Shown piece by piece: positions 1 through 8,004 of a DNA stretch of 64,000 bases. Source of the DNA: Hirsutella rhossiliensis (lineage: Eukaryota; Ascomycota; Sordariomycetes; Hypocreales; Ophiocordycipitaceae); NCBI RefSeq assembly GCF_020360975.1, contig NW_025408680.1:124001-188000 (forward strand). Direction: 5' to 3'. Position numbers and translations under genes: made by a program. Below the pieces are notes generated by a model. That model worked only from the letters and a program-made list of their open reading frames with translations, ran no database searches and was not told the DNA's origin. Numbering within the stretch: the first letter of the stretch is position 1; every line of letters starts with the position of its first letter.

Positions 1-637
1 GGGGATTTTCTAGAGACTTAGTCCTCTTAAATTCGTCTATAAGACTACTAGAGAGAGACTCTAGATTAAAAGACTCTAAGTTATTTTAAAGAGCTTACGT
101 TATATTAGTTATATAGCTAGAAAACGAGCTAGAAAGGCTATTTAAAATCTAATCTATAATAACTACTTCTAGAATTATAATGTTCTATGCTTTTAGCTCC
201 TCGAATACCTCTTTTACTTTATTTAGGTAGCCTTTTAAGGATTCGAAATCCCCTACCGAAGTATTAAAAAGCTCTTTTATAAGTAAGTAATTTAAAGTAA
301 AGGAAATAGGGTTATATAGGTTTTTTAACCTATCCTAAGCCTCTTTAGCATTTATTATATGCTTTATTTAAGTTAAGGGACTATCTTTTATATAAAGAAA
401 AATTAAAGTAAGTGCTTTTTTTATTTTTAAGTAATTTTCTTATTATATAGTAGTAGAAAGCTTCTCCTTAACTAAAAGAGCCTATATTCGAATAGCCTAG
501 AAGGTATAGTTAGAACTACCCTTAAGTTTAGTAAATTCGAACTTATTACTAGAGCCTATTTTAGAGAATTCGAGGTTATATAATTAGTATTAGAATTTCG
601 AGGATTTTTTAAAGTTATTACCTAACTTATAGAGAAG
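1..637 (-). pseudogene. Copia-C gag relic (UBN2-like), cut by window start
   Basis: Read on the minus strand this stretch encodes a degenerate Gag of the fungal Ty1/Copia type. Around 535-470 one reads K-L-K-G-S-S-N-Y-T-F-stop-A-I-R-I followed by a leucine/lysine-rich stretch (A-L-L-V-K-E), which resembles the opening of the UBN2/DUF4219 gag domain (usual form KLxGxxNYxxWxxxI). The Trp to stop change is the one RIP produces. It lies directly inside the LTR at 652-1350, with a primer-binding-site-like sequence between them, so it is the 5' end of a minus-strand element whose pol lies before the window. No intact frame remains. Family assignment rests on motif resemblance, not on a search. Confidence 0.6.
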
Positions 638-651
638 CTAGGCTTATAACC
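638..651 (-). promoter_or_regulatory. Primer-binding site of Copia-C
   Basis: On the minus strand, directly after the LTR end, the sequence reads ggttataagcctag. The same core (ttataagc.tag) follows the 5' LTRs of Copia-B at 32447 and of the TRIM at 50870. This recurrent placement identifies it as the tRNA primer-binding site, here in RIP-mutated form. The priming tRNA was not identified. Confidence 0.55.
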
Positions 652-1350
652 TATAAAAGGGTATAGGTAATAAGGGTAGGATCGGGTAATTAATAATATA
701 AGCGAAAGGATCGGTCGAAGGGGTATAAGGTAGGATTTCGTCCGGAATTTATAACGAGTATATAAGGGGCTAAATAATATATTAAAAGAATAGCGTTATA
801 AAAGATGCTTGCTAACTTACTTTATCTATCTACTACTCCTAGGGAAATCCTTTGTCTTTTATAGACTATTACTCGCCCTTTAGTAGACTAATTAGTTAGC
901 TTTCTAGCATATTCTATAGTGCTTAAAAAGCTCTATCTATAGTATGTCTTCTAGACTTAGTAGGTAGTCCGATTATAGCGTGATGGTTAACGTAAGACTA
1001 TAGGTTCTAGTATAAGTAGTAGATTTAACTAGAATGTTCTATGCCCTACCTATTCTCGTATCGTAGATATCTTCGGAACCGCTAGGCCAAAATAGGCAAT
1101 ATAGTATCCGTTCTGCTCGTAATTAACTTATGCAATTTATATATATTCTTATTTATTAGGATAGGCTTATCTCGACCCGCCTTTTCCTAAAGAAAGCTAT
1201 AGATATCTAGTAAAGGTCTTTTATCTTTAAGGGTTATTCCCTTTAGACTATATTATAGAGCCTCTTTTTACTAGCTTATTTTATAGAGCCTCCCTATACC
1301 TATTATTTCCTTATAATAGTAAAATAGGAATATAAGGGTATATTCTTATA
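652..1350 (-). repeat. Copia-C 5' LTR (699 bp)
   Basis: A 699-bp block that recurs at 20762-21457 and 37287-37983 in the same orientation. All copies start tataa/tatta and end cttata, the RIP forms of TG...CA. The copy at 37287 has a perfect target duplication, which fixes these ends. A gag relic and primer-binding site abut its left end, so this copy is the 5' LTR of a minus-strand element. No target duplication is expected to be visible because the other LTR is outside the window. Confidence 0.8.
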
Positions 1351-1797
1351 TTTACTAAAAGAGATTAACTAGGCTAGCTACTAAGCCGCGGGAAATAAGT
1401 CGTTTTATCGAGCTTCCGTTAGGTAGCAAGGTTAGAGATACGATATATAAGCCGCTAAATTTAGCAGCGATCGTATTCCTTATCTCGAGGTATTAAAGTT
1501 AATATATAAACCTAAGGCTAGTACTATAGCCGCTGCTAGCGCTTACGCGCGGCGTAATTAAAGTTTTATTAAGAGTACTTATTAAGCAAAATTATATAAG
1601 AATAGGCTACTTTCTTAATACTTACGTGCTAAGAAAGTAAAAATATAAGGAAGGATGTTTTTAGTATAGGTCTTAGTAGACTTAAGACCTAGTTCTATAG
1701 GGTAGAGGAAGAAGGGGTTAGAAGAATATTTAGAAGGTAATTAAGTAAGATATTAAGGTTTAAGAGGCTATTCTTTTAGCTAGAGACGAACTACTAG
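1351..1797. other. RIP-degraded DNA, unassigned
   Basis: AT-rich DNA nearly free of CA/TG dinucleotides, lying between the Copia-C LTR and a Copia-A LTR fragment. Stretches rich in Lys/Arg and Ala can be read on the plus strand, so it may be the end of a transposase gene, but no diagnostic motif was seen. Confidence 0.5.
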
Positions 1798-1918
1798 TAT
1801 AGGAATTATAGCAGTTAATTATACCTGTCTAAATAGGTTACGTAAGCTATTACGTATATAGCTAAGACTATAGAGCTAGCTTCGTAGCCTCCTCTCCCTT
1901 ATAAAGAGATAGGATATT
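1798..1918. repeat. Copia-A LTR, left part, RIP-mutated
   Basis: The sequence from tataggaatt to aggatat matches the first two thirds of the undamaged LTR at 7280-7454, with C-to-T and G-to-A differences. The match stops abruptly at 1918. The remaining third of an LTR of this family begins at about 3084 with the next bases of the consensus, so the two pieces look like one LTR interrupted by an insertion. Confidence 0.7.
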
Positions 1919-2289
1919 CTTAGTAAGCTAAGAGCGTAGGCGGAAAGATAAGGGCAAGTATAATTAAGTTAAAATAATAATATATATTTTCTATCTATCT
2001 ATTTAATATTAAGGGGGTATTTATATAAATAGATATTAATCTAGGACCTATAGTAGCCCTAAATTAATACTAATTCCTATATATCCTAATTAAGGTAATA
2101 TTCCTTTACTATATTAATACCTAACTTAAGTAAGGTAGTTATCGATATAATCGATATAATATCGATACTAACTAGCGATATTAATCGATATCTATATATA
2201 TAAACTATCTAATTTTATATATATATATACTTAAAAGAGGTAAGTCCTACTATTATTAGTTTAAGCTAAACTCGTTTTTAGGTCCTATT

Positions 2290-2440
2290 TTTAAAGAGTA
2301 TTACTATTTATATAATAGTATATTGCTATTTATATACCTACCTTATTTTTAAGATATATACTAACGCTAGCCCGCCCCGCCTATTTATACCGCGCGCGCC
2401 TAGTAAGTACACGTACCGCTTAAATACCCGCGCCCGCGCC
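2290..2440 (+). repeat. Fold-back element, left arm (RIP-mutated)
   Basis: This arm is the reverse complement of 2697-2849 along about 150 bp, including the shared block ctaacgctagcccgcc and the GC-rich alternation that follows. Differences in the outer half are almost all C-to-T or G-to-A in this arm. The inner end of the match is near 2440. Confidence 0.85.
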
Positions 2441-2696
2441 GCCTATATAAACATATATATACTAAATTTAAAGCTATCACTAACGCCGCAATCGATAAAA
2501 TTAGCCGCAGCCCGCGGTCTCTCGGAGCGTTATAATAAGGATTATTAGCCCGAGGAAATATAAGGGGAAGTAGATTAAGAGGAGGACGCGGCAGGAGGGG
2601 CGCGCCGCCGGCTTCGTTAGGCGTTAGAGGGATCATTGAGTCGGGGTTATATGACCAAAAGTGCGTTGTGTGCGCGGGCGGGCGGCCGGGGGCGCA

Positions 2697-2849
2697 GGCG
2701 CGGGCGCGAGCATTTGGGCGGTACGTGTACTTGCCAGGCGCGCGCGGTATAAATAGGCGGGGCGGGCTAGCGTTAGTACGTATCTTAAAAATGGGGTAAG
2801 TGTGCAAACAGCAATATGCTATTGTGTAAATAGCAGTACTCTTTCAGAA
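2697..2849 (-). repeat. Fold-back element, right arm (undamaged)
   Basis: This is the inverted partner of 2290-2440. It keeps CA and TG dinucleotides (for example tgtgcaaacagc) that have become TA in the left arm, so it shows the unmutated state. The arms enclose a centre of about 256 bp, giving a fold-back or MITE-like element of about 560 bp. No clear target duplication was found outside the arms. Confidence 0.85.
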
Positions 2850-3083
2850 TTATAATATGCATAGTGGCTCTGTCTAGGGAAAACGGACCGGATAAAGGTC
2901 GGATTCACTACCATCGATATCGTTCGATATCGATCCTTATATCGATACGATATCGATCAGCGGTTAAATCGATATCGACATCGACTGACCACCCTGGACT
3001 TAAGTCCTTGTGTCTGACCTGCCTCTTTCACCGGAGTTTATACGTGTGCGGATTAGACCGTCAGTCTGCTCCCTCTAACAGAC
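2850..3083. repeat. ATCGATATCG-rich non-coding stretch
   Basis: At 2912-2985 the motif atcgatatcg and close variants occur repeatedly in both orientations (the motif is itself nearly palindromic). A similar but RIP-mutated cluster lies at about 2138-2200 on the other side of the fold-back element. The open frames here are not convincing as genes. Confidence 0.45.
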
Positions 3084-3142
3084 ATAGACAAATACAACAA
3101 CACCGGGTAACCCCAACTCTTGCAATTGCAGGCCTACCAACA
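3084..3142. repeat. Copia-A LTR, right part, undamaged
   Basis: From atagacaaatac to ggcctaccaaca this matches the last third of the solo LTR at 7280-7454 almost exactly, including the end ccaaca. CA and TG are intact, unlike the left part of this LTR at 1798-1918. Confidence 0.8.
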
Positions 3143-3211
3143 CTACCCAAAGGGGGTTGTTACCTAAAGGGTGGTGACGCCAAAGGGGGGTGACGAATGG
3201 TAGTGACTCAC

Positions 3212-3505
3212 ATACATCAACGTATCTGTCGGCTAGTATAGGCACCGCTGTTAGTAGGTCACCTAAAGGATCAAGGGAGGGCCACCTGAAGGATCATTTT
3301 GAGGCCATGTATCGGGAACCCATGAAGACCTCACGTATGGGGCCAGCTTGGTGCCTATGTAAGTCACCTGAGGGTCCCTCTGACTACGGCATAAATAGGG
3401 CCCTGTGGCCGCTTCTTTCTAGCTAGATCATGCATATTTATCCCTTCTTGTGCTGCCCCTACCTCATGAGTACCAGAATAACAGTCTATCGACAGTATCA
3501 TAACT
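3212..3505. repeat. Undamaged copy of a repeat that Copia-B interrupts elsewhere
   Basis: This stretch aligns with 31782-31970 plus 38990-39105, the two flanks of Copia-B, where the same sequence is RIP-mutated. The junction corresponds to position 3396/3397 here (cataaat followed by aggg). It therefore shows the empty, unmutated target. It contains an AT-rich TATA-like ataaata and no credible gene. It may be part of an LTR or a MITE; its true ends are not known. Confidence 0.7.
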
Positions 3506-4274
3506 ACCGCTTACAGCAGCAGCATTTGTTAGAGTATTCGCTTAACTTTCGCATGCCTGCCTGGTGCAACACCAGCATCACTATCGTGACACCTCTAAAC
3601 AGGAACCGCTAAAACTCGAACATGGAGGAGAGCTTACCGTTCCAGGTCCGGCAGCGGTCAAAGATGCGCATCTTTCGTCTCGAGTACAAATAGAGCAGCG
3701 GTATGCCAACGGAAAAGGAGGCCATTATGAGACAAGCAGGCGAGGGCGGCCAACGAGAAACAGCCAAGGGTGGCGGAGAGAGCTAACGGGAAGAGGGCTA
3801 AGGGCGGAGAGGGGAGGGAAAGGGCGGAGAGGGGAGGGAATGGGCGGGGGCGGAGTCGGAGCTTCGTTCGTCAAGACAAAGTGAAATTTGGCATAGGTAA
3901 ACTCCATTAACGTATTATTATAGTCATAGAGATTGCCGATTGGACGCTTAGGTGTCGTTAGCAGAAATTACACATTCTGACCAGTCCGCGTTGAGTGGGG
4001 CCGCAAGTCATATCTGGCCAATAGAGAGTAGAGCTTTTGCATTCAAGTTACCGTTCGTACTGAATTAGTTCTTTAGTGGGGCCCTGCCGTGTTTACCTAG
4101 TGTTAGACTAACCGACCTAAAAGCCTTCCCTAGCAGTATTCATTCCTAGTTTGCATGTGCACTCTTATATACACGTTCCATATAATCACTGCTAGGAATG
4201 GGAATAAGCGGAATTTGCAAGATATGAAGCTGGCTAAACAGCCGAGCCAGCCACCCATTAGCTCTACCTACAAC
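3506..4274. other. GC-balanced upstream region, no gene seen
   Basis: No convincing coding region. It contains the G-rich tandem repeat at 3801-3840. Small open frames here overlap one another and lack start context or recognisable products. Confidence 0.5.
3801..3840 (+). repeat. Perfect 20-bp G-rich tandem duplication
   Basis: Two identical 20-bp units (agggcggagaggggagggaa) stand side by side, followed by a further G-rich run to 3855. The block has many runs of three or more G on one strand and could form a G-quadruplex. It lies about 580 bp upstream of the cysteine-rich gene. Confidence 0.8.
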
Positions 4275-4285
4275 TTTTATATAAG
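4275..4285 (+). promoter_or_regulatory. TATA-like element upstream of the cysteine-rich gene
   Basis: The sequence ttttatataag lies about 134 bp before the ATG at 4419 and is followed by a pyrimidine-rich stretch (cacttctctct), an arrangement seen at fungal core promoters. It is inferred from sequence and spacing only. Confidence 0.35.
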
Positions 4286-4418
4286 AGATAACACTTCTCT
4301 CTGTGCTTTATGGTTATATGAAGCAAGAATATTTCAAGTACGAGAATTTGTCTCTATCGTCTAGATTTTACGAACCTATATTTCTGTCGTCCACTTTAAC
4401 ACTCTTATAATACTCACA

Positions 4419-5104
4419 ATGAGACTTAATATTCTTATAACAGCTGTCCTCTTTACGAGTGGCCTTGCCACAAAAGCAGGTGACCCATATAGTTCATATG
4501 ATGAAGCCAAATCATCAGGTGTATCCCAGGATTATGGTAAGAATAATATATATCTCCCACGCGGCACGGTCTTCTAATAGAATTGTCTTTAATAGGTTCT
4601 CCCGGGCCATGTCCGTATGATCATCATGATTGTTATGGGAAATGCATCCCTAAGAGAATCGGATGCTGCACCCCTGGACTCAAGTTCTGTAGTGGCATGG
4701 GTGGATGCATCCATAAACACGAAGAATGCTGCAAAATAGGGTATAAGCGATGCAACCAAGGGTGTATTCCGGAAAAAGCCGGATGCTGCTCCCCTGGATT
4801 CAAGTTCTGCAGGGGCATGGGTGGATGCATTCATAAACACGAAGAATGCTGCAAAATAGGGTATAAGCGATGCAACCAAGGGTGTATTCCGGAAGAAGCC
4901 GGATGCTGCTCCCCTGGATTCAAGTTCTGCAGGGGCATGGGTGGATGCATTCATAAACACGAAGAATGCTGCAAAATAGGGTATAAGCGATGCAACCAAG
5001 GGTGTATTCCGGAAAAAGCCGGATGCTGCCCTCCTAGATTCAAGTTCTGCAATGGGGGATGTCTGCCTGACAATAAAGTATGTGGTGGCTCTGATAGTTA
5101 TTAG
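4419..5104 (+). CDS. Small secreted cysteine-rich tandem-repeat protein; effector candidate (2 exons)
   Basis: Coding sequence is join(4419..4536, 4596..5104): 627 nt, 208 residues. Exon 1 gives a signal peptide: short basic start (M-R-L-N), hydrophobic core to about residue 16, likely cleavage after Ala17 or Ala20. Residues 21-44 are a Cys-free linker. Residues 45-202 hold 32 cysteines in regular units CC-x6-C-x3-C-x6 alternating with CC-x6-C-x5-C-x6; a pair of units is 40 residues, matching a 120-bp DNA repeat. The even Cys number and spacing suggest a disulfide-linked secreted chain of knottin-like modules. No enzyme motif, transmembrane segment or GPI signal was seen. The 59-nt intron has GTAAGA, a branch-like ctaat at 4574 and ends ttaatag. 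The gene lies in a GC-balanced island between RIP-damaged repeats, a usual setting for fungal effectors. The family is not recognised; effector function is inference, and a structural wall protein or antimicrobial peptide is possible. Confidence 0.85.
4537..4595 (+). other. Intron of the cysteine-rich gene (59 nt)
   Basis: It begins GTAAGA and ends TAATAG, with ctaat 18 nt before the acceptor as a branch-site candidate. It splits a Gly codon after its first base. Splicing joins a signal-peptide exon without cysteines to the cysteine-repeat exon in frame. A second AG at 4580 would also keep the frame and add five residues, but it lies only 3 nt after the branch-like site. Confidence 0.75.
4661..5040 (+). 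repeat. 120-bp coding tandem repeats inside the cysteine-rich gene
   Basis: Blocks 4741-4860 and 4861-4980 differ at one base (Lys to Glu). An earlier, slightly diverged partial copy lies at 4661-4740, and the first 49 bases of a further copy at 4981-5029 are identical before the C-terminal unit diverges. The period is exactly 40 codons, so gain or loss of a unit keeps the frame. Confidence 0.95.
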
Positions 5105-6113
5105 AGTTAGAAGCTTCGCGCCTTTGCGAACCCGAGCTTAAGAATCTCTTTAAGTCCCTTAAAAGCATTGTAAAAATGCCTCCAGATATCGCGAAAAGTG
5201 CTAAACACCGTCTAGTTATCGAGAAGAAGGTCCGAACGAGGTGAGGTCTCTAGGTCTCTCTAGGTAATTACGGTAGGCGAGAGGGGACAGTGTTGCAAAA
5301 CCCATTTTAGGTTTAGGCACGTCGACTGGCAGACATTCGAGTACTTTAGATGGTCCCGACAGAAGCACCACGGATTGGCAGCGGGCCTGCGCGACCTCCG
5401 CCGCCAGGGCTAGATTCCCCTGCGGCACCCTCCCGCGAGGACGATTTCCATCACGAGTAACCAGAATCACGTCGGTATATCAATAAAAATTACTTAAAAT
5501 TCTTTTCTTTTATTACATAGCATACCCGCGTATCGACGCCATGAATAACCATAAAAGAGCACTGCGTTATTAGTACGGGGAAGATGATCCCGCACCTGAG
5601 GGCAAATAAGGCCATATATACCCTAGACCAGCCCAATGTTTCCATCGTTAATGCGACGGACACTAAAGATAAACATTGCTATCGAAATATACCGATATAT
5701 CGGATTCTTTATATACGAGAAGTATAAACCTAAGCTAGTCTGCCCTCTCCGCACGCCAAACTGCAAACACGCATATAGGTTTCCTACGCCATTCCTTCGG
5801 TATTACCACGAATCTTATACTCACCGAAGGTCTCCGTCCGGAAAGCGTCCAAGCGACAGGGGCAGAGGGCTACCGCTGTAATTTCGCACCTTTCCAGCAG
5901 CGAAGCAGCACGTCAATCTCCTGCTTAAATAAGTCGAGCAGACTTCGCCTGCGCCGAATAGACGGCATTGTGATTAATTGCGTAAATTAATAACTTATAT
6001 CAACGCCCCTAGGTTCTTCCCTTCTCCTTTCGCGTTAGTTCGCAATCCGCTCTTCTCCTACGTACGAAATAAGTCCTCTAAAAATTCCGCCTAAATACGT
6101 TTATTGTGTTTAG
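5105..6113. other. GC-balanced intergenic stretch, nothing recognised
   Basis: No recognised gene. An 84-codon minus-strand frame (5216-5470) and an 81-codon plus-strand frame (5636-5881) exist, but both lack recognisable domains. The former is Arg/Pro-rich and could be a decayed gene piece. Confidence 0.45.
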
Positions 6114-6281
6114 GCAGGGAAGAAGCATCAAGATATTTTCACGACTATATACGCTGATACGAACTATTGCGGCCGTTGCGGATTAGCCAATCTATTCCGA
6201 TCCCAGCGCCGAGCTAGGTCTAAGACCCTAGCGCTTCCAGGCCCTTACGATGAAGTAGTTAAAGTTGAGGACTCTCCGCCC

Positions 6282-6920
6282 ATGCCGGTCAGTCCAGCAA
6301 GTCAGCTCTTGCGCGAAAGACCGAAACCAGTCAGGTCTGCCGGCATTAATCGGGCACAGTTGATCCCAGGAGGGATATTCGCGCCAACCGCGGTGGGCTC
6401 ACGGGCACGCCTGCCGTCGTCCGACGCGTCGAGCAGTGCTCAATCTATGACGGTTGCAGCTGCAACGAGCCGAGCGATCCAGAACTCCAAAGGTGGCACA
6501 AGGAAGCATTCAAGGCACCGCACAGGCTACCAGTGGGTTCATATCAGCCTTCTGCTCGTCAGTCTAGAAGCCAGGTACTTCAATGGGCTTTCAGTGGAGA
6601 TTCCGGAGACAGTGCTGCCCCTGAAAGACACGGTCATCAAGTTTGCCACGGCAGACCTACTGACTTGGCCTTCATTCACCGACATACTCTTTGATCATCT
6701 TCGCCCGCTTCTAGATACGATCGATCCTACGAACAAAGATCTCTGGACCCTTTTATATGCCTCGAGCTTCTCGGGAAAGAAAATTATCACCGTACCTAAC
6801 ATTGACCAGGGTGGTCATCAATTCAATTCCATCAATTTCGCAGTCACATTGGGTTGCGTTGACAGCTTACTCATCATTTTGCCCGTGGAGTTGAACCACC
6901 TCATCCGCGGATTAAATTGA
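6282..6920 (+). CDS. Hypothetical protein, possibly a gene fragment
   Basis: The 212-codon frame starts at ATG 6282 and ends TGA at 6920. The frame is open upstream to 6114 (56 more codons without ATG, including a C-G-R-C-G motif), just after gtgtttag, which could be a 3' splice site. The real gene may therefore have an earlier exon. The predicted chain has a Ser/Ala/Arg-rich, probably disordered N-terminal third, then a hydrophobic, more ordered part (residues about 85-212) with a Trp-containing stretch T-W-P-S-F-T-D. No signal peptide, transmembrane helix or known motif is evident. Base composition matches the island rather than the RIP-damaged flanks. It could be a truncated host gene or a remnant of an unknown element; I do not recognise it. 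Confidence 0.35.
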   Translation: MPVSPASQLLRERPKPVRSAGINRAQLIPGGIFAPTAVGSRARLPSSDASSSAQSMTVAAATSRAIQNSKGGTRKHSRHRTGYQWVHISLLLVSLEARYFNGLSVEIPETVLPLKDTVIKFATADLLTWPSFTDILFDHLRPLLDTIDPTNKDLWTLLYASSFSGKKIITVPNIDQGGHQFNSINFAVTLGCVDSLLIILPVELNHLIRGLN

Positions 6921-7274
6921 TGGCGTTGAGTTGAAGAGGTTGAGCCATCCGCACTCATTAAGGCCCCCAGCGCCTAATCCTCCGGGCATAAAGGTTCCTC
7001 CTCGTCCTCCCGTATTATGCTACTTCCAACTTCTCCTAACACATCAATTAACGAATCCGCGGCCTCGATCAGCCCATTTCGCACCTAGGACCTGGGGCTG
7101 ATATTTGAAGATTTTGAAGTCGAATCGGCCTCGGGACCCTTGAATTGAATGAAGCCGAATCAGGTAAGGTCTTTAAATTCGAGGAATTAAAAATCAGGAG
7201 TCTTCATTCAATTTATTCATAAAAATTGTAAATAAATAGCGATATGGTCGAAACGTAAGGCGAAAAAAATATCA
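6921..7274. other. Intergenic stretch, nothing recognised
   Basis: GC-balanced DNA between the hypothetical frame and the solo LTR. No coding, RNA or repeat signal was noticed. Confidence 0.4.
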
Positions 7275-7279
7275 CCCCG

Positions 7280-7454
7280 TGTGGGAATTGTAGCAGTCAA
7301 TTGTACCCATCTAGATAGGTCACGTGCGCTGTCACGTGTACGGCTGAGGCCACAGAGCTAGCTTCGTGGCCTTATCTCCCTTTTAGAGATAGGATATAGA
7401 CGAATACAACAACACCGGGTAACCCCAACTCTTGCAATTGCAGGCCTACCAACA
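7280..7454. mobile_element. Undamaged Copia-A solo LTR with 5-bp target duplication
   Basis: The 175-bp element starts tgtgggaatt and ends ctaccaaca. It is flanked on both sides by ccccg (7275-7279 and 7455-7459), a perfect 5-bp target duplication. It matches the LTRs of the RIP-mutated element at 8812-14718, with CA/TG here where TA stands there. No internal region follows, so it is a solo LTR left by LTR-LTR recombination. Confidence 0.92.
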
Positions 7455-7990
7455 CCCCGCTTCGCGGCCAAGGGGACATACAGGGAGGAAAGGGTCAATA
7501 CCCGAAGCCACCCACCAAGGGCCTCTTCCCTGTTCTTCCTTAGCAGACTCATATACACATTAATAAACAAGCTACTTTGACCCCATTATTAAGGGGTTTG
7601 CCCCGCGCGGACACGGTAACTTCGAGTTCGGCCGCGCTTATAATAACGCTCTATATATTTAAAAGTCTATTATGCGTGTTTTAGTAGATTCCACCGTCTA
7701 TACTCTACTAGCAAAAATCCTAGTATATTAGAAGTAGGGTAGTTAGGGCGTCTATATATTATAGTATAACGACCCTAACAGTGCCTAATACGCTACCGTT
7801 TTAGTAATCTTACTACCCTATATAGAGTATTAAAAAACACTATAAAGCTTATAAATAGTGCTATTTTAAAATGCATATAATTTAAATATAGTGCTACTTA
7901 AATATTTTAGATTTTCTCGTTTAGATAATATAACCCTCGATAGTTATATATAGTTGATATTTACTTAAGAAATACTATATTATCTTAAAA
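7455..7990. other. Transition from GC-balanced to AT-rich DNA, no gene seen
   Basis: The first 170 bases resemble the island; from about 7620 the composition becomes AT-rich but keeps some CA/TG. A 70-codon minus-strand frame at 7358-7570 runs across the solo LTR end and is not credible as a gene. Confidence 0.4.
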
Positions 7991-8004
7991 GCAATTAATA
8001 GATA
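7991..8004. repeat. SINE target-site duplication, left copy
   Basis: The 14-bp sequence gcaattaatagata is repeated exactly at 8781-8794, on the other side of the SINE. Confidence 0.93.

Larger units (their letters stand above)
1919..3083. mobile_element. Insert of about 1.17 kb splitting a Copia-A LTR; contains a fold-back element
   Basis: This segment separates the left (1798-1918) and right (3084-3142) parts of a Copia-A LTR, whose sequences join with a 2-bp overlap (at). Inside it lies an inverted repeat with arms 2290-2440 and 2697-2849 around a GC-rich centre. RIP damage covers the left part; from about 2560-2620 rightwards the DNA is undamaged. No coding region is credible. A 408-base minus-strand frame across the repeat consists of low-complexity Arg/Pro/Ala sequence and is not considered a gene. 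The element class is unknown. Confidence 0.5.

Noticed and set aside
2400..2807. 135-codon minus-strand open frame
   Set aside because: It runs across the inverted repeat and its GC-rich centre; the product is low-complexity Arg/Pro/Ala sequence and the stop-free run is due to GC-richness.
3244..3510. accgc on both sides of 3249-3505 as a target duplication
   Set aside because: Homology with the RIP-mutated copy extends to the left beyond the first accgc, so it lies inside the repeat.
4589..4999. Minus-strand open frames opposite the cysteine-rich gene
   Set aside because: They are mirror frames of the 120-bp repeats; the plus strand has signal peptide, intron and regular cysteine spacing.
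4583..5104. Translation start at 4583 for the cysteine-rich gene
   Set aside because: 4583 is a TTG inside the intron. The spliced model from ATG 4419 adds a signal peptide and fits fungal splice signals.
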